From contig WELB01000084.1 in assembly GCA_009602725.1 (NCBI GenBank), positions 54,130 to 117,311 of the forward strand: a stretch of 63,182 bases of DNA, read 5' to 3'. Shown here piece after piece: positions 55,609 through 63,182 of this stretch. The position numbers were made by a program, and so were the translations under genes. How positions within the stretch are numbered: position 1 is the stretch's first letter; every line of letters begins with the position of its first letter. The stretch comes from Spirogloea muscicola. Lineage: Eukaryota; Streptophyta; Zygnematophyceae; Spirogloeales; Spirogloeaceae. A model generated the notes under the pieces. That model did not search any database and had not been told where the DNA came from. It was given only the letters and a program-made list of their open reading frames with translations.

Positions 55609-56061
55609 TGTCATGCCCGGGCGCGTCGGCGTCGTCGTAGTGTCGTGCAGAGGGTGGTTGGGCGGAAGGTGCCAGGTCATCGTACCGGTACACGTGGCAT
55701 AGGCAGGAGAGGTGTGAACGGGACCCTCGGGGGAGTAGACCCCGGGAAGCGGCGCCACCCGTGTGGAGAGAGGGAGAGCCCCGGGGGCGTCGAAATGGCT
55801 TAAGTCCTGTACCTACTGCCTTGACCCCCCCGCGGGGGTAAGTCACGTGGCTGGCGGACAGAGACCCATCTCTGCGCAAGTCCTCTTGGAGAACCGGGGC
55901 GCCCTAGCGATGGCGGCGCCGCGGAATGCGGGGATGCTGGCGCGGGTTCTGGGGGTGTAGAGCGGGCGTGTAGAGCGGGCGCGCCAGTGAGGCCGAAGCG
56001 GGGGAGATCCCCCGGCGGGGGTGACACGCACTGTGGATGAGCGAGTGAGAGAGCGAGCCCA
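55609..56061 (-). mobile_element. TGTC/GACA family relative E
   Basis: It starts TGTCATGCCCGGGCG, the inverse of the family right end. It shares cttaag, ctactgccttgaccccc-cgcggggg and the gagatccc-cggcggggg block with the 33942 and 38144 copies. It is oriented opposite to those copies. Its far end and target duplication were not resolved and it may extend to about 56090. Confidence 0.6.
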
Positions 56062-56600
56062 TTGGGGGGTGGTGTGGCACCTTATTTGTCACATTCTTAC
56101 GTCAGTCTGGCTTGGGGCGACGTCGTGCGGGTCAGGGTCAGTGCCAGGTACTACGAGGCTTGGACTGGCCCGCCGATGAAGCCTCAGGTCAGGCGCTTCG
56201 ACGCCATGCTAGCGCTACACGGGCAGGCACGACAAGCAGCGGCCCGCCGCGACGGGCAGCAAGGCGAGCAGCCTGGCTTCCATGTCGCCGGGTCCCTCGC
56301 CCAAGTTTACCAGATGCGCCTGGCCGTCTCTTTGCAGCGGTCCCTAGCTTTCGCGGTCCACTTGCGCGCAGGCCGCGCTCTGGCGGCGGCCTCTGGCTTC
56401 CGTCTGGGCGACGTCTTTCCGCCTGCTAGCTATTCAGATTTGCATCTACTGACTAGAGGTTACTGAGAGTTCGCTTACTGCTGTCTCAGTCCTCAGCACT
56501 CCGGCTCCTTCAGACGTTGTCCATTCTTTTGGGCTGGCCTCTCCTAGCCACCAGATAATCTGGCCGCGCTTGCGTGCTAAGCAGCCTCAGGTCAGAGAGA
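56062..56600 (+). CDS. LINE-like ORF C-terminus B, family RGY
   Basis: I do not recognise the protein. The open frame 56062-56466 ends with AGSLAQVYQMRLAVSLQRSL, continues to FPPASYSDLHLLTRGY and then TGA. Over the last 59 residues it is mostly identical to copy A (54890-55209). The DNA differs at many third positions, including an Arg codon changed from cgt to aga, so the protein was conserved. The N-terminal part (YYEAWTGPPMKPQVRRFDAM) has no counterpart in the window, and the real start is probably lost. After the stop comes a 3' UTR with attcttttgggctggcctc, a weak hairpin and a palindromic ccagataatctgg. It is probably the end of a non-LTR retrotransposon ORF2. Confidence 0.5.
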
Positions 56601-56790
56601 CTCGGTTCCTGGAAGGGCTGGCCTCTCACAGCCACCAGTCAACCTGGCCGCGCTTTCTTCTTTTTTTCTCCCCTTCGTCCGCAGGGCTTCTCTTCCCCGG
56701 CTGCAAGCTTGACCCGCTTCCGGGAACCCAGTCTCTCAGACCCGAGGCCGCTTAGCAGGGGTTACTGAGTGCTTCGTAGCTGCAAGCCCA
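56601..56790 (+). mobile_element. LINE-like 3' end D next to SLP2
   Basis: It contains another ggctggcctctcacagccac hairpin copy, then a short frame ending SDPRPLSRGY-TGA (stop 56766-56768). The 3' flank tgagtgcttcgtagctgc is the same as in copy C. It ends about 75-100 bp before the proposed SLP2 start. Confidence 0.55.
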
Positions 56791-56863
56791 CTCCTGGCTG
56801 CTGCTACTCGGCGACAGGCCCGCGGCGCCACCGGGCAGGCCGCCATGCGCCGCGCCGCGCGGC

Positions 56864-59457
56864 ATGCCGCCGCNGGGCGCTCAGCTCAGGCCGGCCGCTC
56901 GGCCCGCCCGGCGATGCCTTCCGCCGGTGCTGGCCCCCTCCACCGCCCGCTCCGGGCCGCTTGACTTGACGCGCCTCGCGGCGGCGCTTTCAAACGAGAA
57001 AAGTACGTCAATGTCAGACGCGGCTGAGGCGCCCGCTGTGGCGGCGCGCAGGTACGAGGCACGCGCGCCTGTGAATTTTGGCGTGCGCATCGTGCCCGAG
57101 CAGAGCGCGTACGTGATCGAGCGCTTTGGCAAGTACGTGCGCACGCTGCGGTCCGGCATCCACCTGCTCATCCCGCTCGTCGACCGCATCGCGTACGTCC
57201 ACTCGCTCAAGGAGGAGGCCATCCCCATTCCCAACCAGTCCGCCATCACCAAGGACAATGTCTCCATCTCCATCGACGGCGTCCTCTACGTCAAGGTCCT
57301 CCCCGAAGCCTCGAACCTGACCATGCAGCCTGGCACTTCCGACGACACCATCCCGTTCTTGGGGTCCTATTCTGCTCGGCTCAAGAGTGCCCAGCCACCT
57401 CTCTGAGGGTGGCACTTGGCAGGCCAACTGTGATCAGCCGTTCACAAGGCTTGGGCAATCGGCCGCCTGCGCCCACCGCAGATTGTGGACCCCATGCGTG
57501 CCTCCTACGGAGTCGAGAACCCCATCTACGCCATCATCCAGCTGGCCCAGACGACCATGCGCAGCGAGCTTGGCAAAATCAGCCTCGACAAGACCTTCGC
57601 AGAGCGCGATGCCCTCAATACTGCCATTGTGGTGCGTGTGCCTGCATCCCTTGCTGATTCTAGACCGTCCTCTCCAGCTGTTGAGACCTTGCCGCTGCTG
57701 GCATCAAGGCATGGAAAACGCCATGACTCCCAGCCGCAGGCGGGAGAGTATTGAGGCGTGCAGGAGGGCGCAGATCTGACTGGTGGCGAGATTCCGTCCT
57801 GATGGGCAGAAATCGATCAATGAGGCCGCCATATCGTGGGGCTTGGAGTGCATGCGATACGAGATACGTGAGTGATATGCTTGGCTCCAGGGCTGCCTGG
57901 TTAGCAGAAAGTCAGCCCTTGCTGGGCTGCAGAGCGTGGGCCATCAGGTCCCCCAGTCTGTAGTGATGGGCCAATTGGGTCCAAAGTAGGTGTGAGATGT
58001 TGGCTGCTGCAGATTCATGTTGCTCAGAACACTAATTTGCAAAGCTACCTTGTGCAAATCAGGGGACATTTCTCCGCCAGCAGGAGTCAGGGCTGCCATG
58101 GAGATGCAGGCCGAGGCAGAGCGCAGACGCAGGGCTCAGGTTCTGGAGTCTGAAGGTTTGTGAAAGTTGTCCAAGTCACCTGATGTATTTCAGTTGACAC
58201 CTGATATAAAACATGAGAGAGGCGCGATGACAATTTGAAGTAGCATGTCATTTTAGTGTGAAGTAGCTGTTGATCTTGCACAGGAGGCAGGCAGGCTATT
58301 CTAATATATGTATGTTGCAGATTGGAAGAAGAATTGGTAAGACAAGGTAGGTGCAATGGAGGTTCCAAGTATTATTTCAGAAGTGCAGAGGAGCTGGTGG
58401 TCTTGCGCAGGAGACAGGGAGGCTAATATCAACGTTGCGGATGGAAAGAAGGCTTCAGTCATCCTGGAGTCCGAGGCTGCCATGACCAATCAAGTCAACA
58501 GAGCAAAAGGTCAGCGCATGGTGGCTACTGCCAAATTTGTGCATGCATATTGTGTCCATGCGGACCATCACGAATGAGCAATCTCACAGACCCACTCACT
58601 GGACCGAGAATATCGTCCGCACTCCCAGCCTCTTCCTGGCTGACAAGCACCTGTGTCCCGTCTGATGCAGGAGAGGCGGCAGCTATCTTTGCCAAGGCTG
58701 AGGCCACGGCGCGATCGATCAGGGAGCTCTCAGCTGCAATCAAGTCGGAAGGAGGCTCAGAGGCAAGTGCTTTCCTTTACTGATTGTATCCGGTTCGTTG
58801 TGCTCCCCCGCTTTCTCGGGTCACCATCATTCTCATAGCTCATAAGCAGAGAGCAGGTAGGCCAGTTGCCTGTTGTAAGACGACTCTCTATCAAAATAAG
58901 TAGAGCACAGGCTAGCTTGGGTGGCTGGGCCCTCACCGTATGTCCTCTCCATGTGCATCAGGCCGTGGCTTTGAGGGTTGCCGAGCAGTACATTATGGCT
59001 TTTGGCAATCTCGCAAAACAGGTCTGCTGCTAAACCTCCTGGACATTCTCAAAAGCGCCACCAGTGCCACCAGTTGCTCACATGCTCTCAAGGCAGTCCT
59101 TCGCGCAGATGTCTCAACCATAGGTTGACGCTTTCCTGGGAGTGCGGCAGTGTACATGGGGGGGCGGTGGATAGCTGACTCGCGCTGACCTCTTGGTGGC
59201 AGGGCACTACGTTGCTGCTACCAGCTAATGCTTCAGACCCAGCCAGCATGGTAGCTCAAGCTCTGACCATGTACAAGAACGTGCTAGGGACAGGCTCCAA
59301 TAGTGTTGTCCCTATAGAGCAGGATAGCAGTGGGTCTAGTGACCACGGCCCTGCACATGAGCAGCACCGTGAAGAAAGGACTGCTCAGAACCTCTCTGCC
59401 CCCCCCCTGCCTCACCCGGACCCCTCTGGCTTCTCCTTGCAAGCTCGCCGCCCTTAA
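56864..59457 (+). CDS. SLP2: Stomatin-like protein 2 (mitochondrial, SPFH/band 7)
   Basis: Exons: 56864-57295, 57482-57631, 57810-57867, 58063-58155, 58411-58509, 58671-58762, 58962-59021, 59203-59457, giving 412 residues with all phases consistent. The first 50 or so residues are Arg/Pro/Ala-rich, as expected of a mitochondrial presequence (one residue is unknown because of an N). The SPFH domain begins near residue 70 ([21 protein letters not shown]). Family words follow across exon joins: [25 protein letters not shown] then [58 protein letters not shown] and [20 protein letters not shown]. The C-terminal helix is [19 protein letters not shown] then [16 protein letters not shown]2 proteins scaffold inner-membrane respiratory complexes and proteases. 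A Ser/Pro-rich tail of about 50 residues follows MYKNVLG. Intron 6 is GC-AG. The ATG at 57011 is an alternative start that would lack the presequence. Confidence 0.92.
58763..58961 (+). other. GC-AG intron of SLP2
   Basis: The donor reads GAG followed by gcaagt and the acceptor catcag precedes GCCGTGGC. Only this choice keeps the phase-0 join of GGSE to AVALRVAEQ expected from the family. Confidence 0.85.
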
Positions 59458-60129
59458 CGCCAGATCTCTCCAGCACAGCAGAGATAGCCGGCGATATTGG
59501 TGCCCGAAGTGCTGTCTGCAAAAGCTGCTTAGTGCATCCCGTGCTGCTCCAATTCATGTAAGCATTGAGTCTTCCACATGCCCCAACCTGTGTACTCTCC
59601 TCATTACGGTATCTGTTACTTGTAATTCTAAGTAATGATTTCTGTGCATTGCAGTTCCCTGCCTTGACATTCACAGCATCAAAAGTATTACTGTGATCTA
59701 GGAAGCTCAGTAGCAACACTATCATGCCTGTAAAAGCAGCTGCTAGAAATGACTACGTCCTTCATATGCAACGGCAATAAGTGCAGTGCTTCGACAGGTA
59801 AAGACAAGTCGTTAGCGCTCAACAACCTGTTCTCCACAGTGTCTACTTCGAGAAAGGAGTGGCTCTTCCGAAGGGGTTGCGGGCTGTGAACAGCCAGCCC
59901 GAAAGAATTGAGCACCTCATGACTTTAAGTCAGTAGTAATGTCTTTATAGCCTGCCCAAATCTGGGCTGCTCACACCATGCAGAGTGGACAAGAATCATG
60001 GCAGTCATACAATAATTACCTGCTCTGAAGCAGCCTCATCACCTCTAACACCTTGATGGGCACCTCAACTCACTAACATGTACCTAAGTGATGCTCAGAG
60101 CAATGTCGACTTAGACGGGGTCTTAACAT
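59458..60129. other. Convergent intergenic region
   Basis: It holds the 3' UTRs of the two tail-to-tail host genes. A TGTAA-like algal polyadenylation word occurs at about 59620 (acttgtaattc). No repeat or additional gene was recognised. Confidence 0.5.
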
Positions 60130-63122
60130 TCAGGACAATATGTAGCGCTCAATTGCCTCTGCGACGCCGTCCTCATCATTGCTGCCCACACGAGCATCGG
60201 CTACAGCCAGTGTGAGCGGGTTGCCATTGGCCATGGCCACACCCCACCCAGCCAGCCGTATCATTTCAAGGTCGTTCTCGCCGTCCCCCACTGCCATCAC
60301 CTGCCACATCGCAGTGGTGTTTGCATGAGCAGCAGATGAACCACAGCACTTCACATGACAACATATCTTCGCCTTGCCAGTCAACAATGTCAAGACATCT
60401 GACAAGCAGGTCCTTGCTCTGAGCTTCCATGCAGAGCCCTAAGCAATTCAGTGGAATAAAGCTGCACACTTGCAGGGGCTTCTTGGAATGGGGCCATGCC
60501 TACATCGCGGTTATGGCTAGAGTCTCGCGAGCTGACCTCACTGGTGGGAATGCCAAGATGTTCCAGCAGCAGCCGTACCCCATTGCCCTTGGATGCACCG
60601 TGCGGCAGGATCTCCAGCATGTCTGGAACAGCCTGCGTGACCGTAGCCCGACCACCGGCTGCTACTTCCCAATAGGGCCTCACCATCGTTGCCACGCTGT
60701 CCGCTGTGTCGTAAAACAGCAGTTTCTGCACAGCCCCGCAGTATGCATGTGCAGAGGAGGATCAAAGTCATCTCACAAGCAAGGCTTAAGTGAGGCTTCC
60801 TATCGCTTCCAGCTTCATGCAAGCAGACTCCTTGGAAGACGGGCATGCCTCTTGTGTCCCTTGCCCTTGCCTGGATTGGGGCTTCCCGTAGTATCTGCTC
60901 AACTGAGGGGAGAATGGCAGCCTGCAACACTCAAAACAGCGCAAAGTTGTCAACAGCTGCCGCTGCTGACAAGTATGGCTTGTCAGCAGAAGCTGCCGCT
61001 TGATGGCCTCTTTTGCACAATCAATGTGGGTCTCCTCTATGGCAACTTCAAGGGCACTCACCTTGGGTTCATAGTAGATGCTGTGAAGGGCGTCAACCTT
61101 GGGGTGATCAAACAACGCGACGCACCGATCTCCACTGAAGCCGATCAGAGCGAGCCCGTGCTTCTCGGCGTAAGCAAAAGCCTGCATTTACATGACAGCA
61201 CATGTCAGACTGATGGCATATTCTGTCCTATAACTTCATATGGTGCTGACAGACAACACCGAGCATGTTCGTTGTGCGCTTGCAGGCTTTGGAACCAAGA
61301 AGGACACCTCTGTGGAGACCTCTGGCTGGAGCTCTGCACTGTGGACCACACTGCCTCCAAAGCCGTACACGCGAAGCCCCTATCACCATACCCAGGCCTC
61401 AGCCTCATAAGTTGGCTTGCAAATACAAGGCAGTCAAGCCCGCCACTGCTGGACACTGTATTAGGTCCTGGCAAACAGTCGTCCGCTTACTTGACTGTGG
61501 TAGCAAGAGGTACAAGAGAGTGGTGCTGAAGCAATAGCTACGGTATATACGGCTGCAAGGCAAGGGCCGCATGATCTGAGCTGCAGCATCTGAAACACCT
61601 GCAGGAAGACACCCGGCGATTGCAACGTGACCACGCCAGCGTCGCCTGTGAGGCCCACTGAGCTGAGAGCAGCAAGCGCGGCAGGCCGAGCCTGCAGGAA
61701 CATATTGCAGGCAGTCAGCTTGTTCGCAGATACACATCAGCTCGCACAGCTGGACAGCAAAAAAAACCCAACTCTCCCATTTGTGGAGCACGGCGTGTAT
61801 AACTCAAGGAACGTATTGATTCAAGGAGAGTAACATCACCTTGCCGGTGGCAATGACAATGTCAACGCCCCTCTCCTTGGCAGCCCGCATGGCTCGCGCA
61901 GTGCCCTTGGACACTTTGCTCTGGCTGTTGAGCACTGTGCCTGCACATGGGGCGCACCCATCACCCAAACCAGGGCGGAGCAACCCGCTGCGCTGCAGTC
62001 AGCTGCCTGCAGCTCTCCAACAGCCTCATCCACTCACTTGCTGCCCTGCCGCTTAGTCAAGCAGGCTCGGACCTGTGCAGATGACCAATGCAAGGCTCTC
62101 ACCATCCATGTCCAGGAATAGCAGCCGAAATGGTGGCCTCTTTGTCCGATTTAGAATTGCCGCTGCTGCCGAGGCCTGCTTCGTCTTCACAGCTGTCCAG
62201 ACACATGGGAGGTGAGGAGAGTCAGAGGCACGCTCACAAGATCGCCTGGTGACTGTGTGCATCCTGTGGTGAGGCATTCTCGGAAGAGGTTCACACCGTC
62301 CTCCCTGGCGTCTGCTGTGGCACTCGAGCCTAAGGCTGCTGCCGGCAGCTCCTCAGGCGCCTTGGCGCCGTTGACGAGGCCGTGGCCCGTCCAACCGAGG
62401 CTGCTGATGATGAACTCCTCCTCCAGCTCCATCTGCTCCGCGTCGTGCTCGCTCTCCTCGTGGTCGTACCCCAGCAGATGCAGGGTGCCATGCACCTGCG
62501 CAGCCGACTCGCACAGAGCTGAGTCTCAGCAGAGCGAGCGGCGTGGCGGCCGGCAGTCTACCCAGTCCGGAGGCGCTGATGCCCTTCACAGTGCGGCACT
62601 GACCGAGGCGTGAGCATCAGACGAGACGGCATCGCCGTCAGGCCCGCCATGACATGAGAAGCGGGCGATGGGGGCCGGTACCAACAGGATACGGAGCTCG
62701 TCCAGGAGGGCGTGGCCGCGCTCCTCGGCCTGCCGCGCCGCAGTCTCCACTGAGATGACCACATCTCCCAGGAGCCACTGCAAGGGCAGCCCGGGCGACC
62801 GGCCTCCTCGCAGTCAGCCACGGACGGTGGGGTCGTCGAAGGGGCCATAGCCATTGCCGGCTCAGCAGTGAACGGACTGGCGAAGGCTCGAGGCCAGGGC
62901 CTCGCGGTGCACCGTCGGCTGGTCGCCGGGCGGGCGGCCCTGCGCGAAGGAGAGGACGTCCGTGATCTCGTCCTTGCCGCGCCACTGGCGGTTGAGGCCG
63001 CGGATGTAGGCGTCGGTGCAGAGCAGCACGGACAGCTCCACCGCGTCCTCGTCCAGGTCCCAGCCGTCCAGCGCCAGGAGCAGCACCGCCGCGCCGTCGG
63101 CCTGCAGCTGCGCCGCCGCAGC
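60130..63122 (-). CDS. YBEY: YbeY endoribonuclease-HAD phosphatase fusion (5' partial)
   Basis: Minus-strand exons from the 3' end: 60130-60300, 60537-60725, 60871-60921, 61062-61181, 61308-61379, 61599-61691, 61840-61940, 62103-62192, 62297-62495, 62682-62777, 62913-63122. Together they give 463 residues in one frame. The N-terminal half is YbeY/UPF0054: ELSVLLCTDAYIRGLNRQWR, DEITDVLSF, GDVVISVETAARQAEERGH, and the zinc motif HGTLHLLGYDH (H-x3-H-x5-H). YbeY is a metal-dependent RNase for rRNA maturation and ribosome quality control, plastid-located in plants. The C-terminal half is a Cof-type HAD hydrolase: FLDMDG split by an intron from TVLNS, then VIATGK, SPGVFLQ, GASKGNG and GDGENDLEM. 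The same fusion is known in Arabidopsis. The start and transit peptide lie beyond the window. The 61062-60921 region and others show normal GT-AG introns; one is GC-AG. Confidence 0.95.
60726..60870 (-). other. GC-AG intron of the YbeY-HAD gene
   Basis: On the minus strand the exon ends AATCCAG and the intron begins gcaagg; it ends at ctgtgcag before AAACTGCTG. The 17-residue upstream exon (AAILPSVEQILREAPIQ) then joins KLLFYDTAD in phase 0, as in homologues. Confidence 0.85.
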
Positions 63123-63182
63123 CTGCTCGCCGAGAAAGCCGCGGGGCCGGAGGCCGCGCCGTCAGCGGGGCGCCCGGGCCCG
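63123..63182 (-). other. Intron or upstream sequence of the YbeY-HAD gene
   Basis: On the minus strand a TGA lies in frame upstream of 63122 and a cgagcag acceptor precedes the exon, so this is best read as the end of an intron. Confidence 0.6.

Noticed and set aside
55416-56655. Helitron 3' ends, because of the terminal hairpins
   Set aside because: No CTRR terminus follows the hairpin, insertion is not between A and T, and copy A has a 7-bp target duplication, which Helitrons do not make.

Overview
The window looks like nuclear DNA of a green alga, most likely a trebouxiophyte, although the species cannot be named from sequence alone. The evidence is threefold. The host genes have many short introns. 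One of them is the YbeY-HAD fusion known from plants and green algae. A nuclear copy of a mitochondrial atp1 fragment and a plant-type CCCTAAA telomere tract also occur. The sequence is draft quality: it opens with a 123-base T homopolymer and has an N in the coding region at about 56874. Layout: a possible end of an unknown gene (137-1376); a sparse stretch with a decayed Ty1/copia element on the minus strand (about 4.8-8.5 kb); then 46 kb of nested LTR retrotransposons (7.4-55.4 kb); a short patch of LINE-like fragments (54.9-56.8 kb); and an island of two convergent host genes (56.86-63.18 kb).

The retrotransposon block is built mainly from Ty3/gypsy chromoviruses. They share a tRNA-iMet type primer-binding site (TGGTATCAGAG or TGGTAGCAGAG), a Gag with a CCHC knuckle, a Pol ordered protease-RT-RNase H-integrase, and a C-terminal chromodomain. 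Element 1 (47392-54165) is the youngest: its LTRs differ by only a few changes and it is flanked by the 5-bp duplication ATAGG. Element 2 (10594-17844, TCGGA duplication), element 3 (22273-29884), element 5 (minus strand, 30845-42437) and element 6 (about 45.4-46.95 kb) are progressively decayed. Many solo LTRs lie inside other LTRs or element bodies, and I could read target duplications directly for most of them (GCCAA, CAGGC, CAGTG, CAGGA, CTCAC, GGTGC, ATAGG and some near-matches). Element 5 also contains a distinct insertion with TGTC/GACA ends that encodes Gag and an aspartic protease but no recognisable reverse transcriptase, with two short derivatives of the same family.

The host island contains an eight-exon stomatin/prohibitin-like gene (mitochondrial SLP2 type, plus strand) and an eleven-exon YbeY endoribonuclease-HAD phosphatase fusion (minus strand, 5' end outside the window). 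Every exon junction I propose keeps the reading frame, and each gene contains one GC-AG intron.

The most unusual signals are these. One ATAGG target was used by two different insertions in opposite orientation. A short LINE-like family has a protein C-terminus ending in RGY that is preserved by synonymous change, a 3' hairpin and a 7-bp target duplication. A mitochondrial atp1 insert sits inside an LTR. Telomere repeats are spliced into a retrotransposon. A histidine-rich pentapeptide array lies in Gag. Stem-loops are conserved near the 3' end of otherwise different LTR families.
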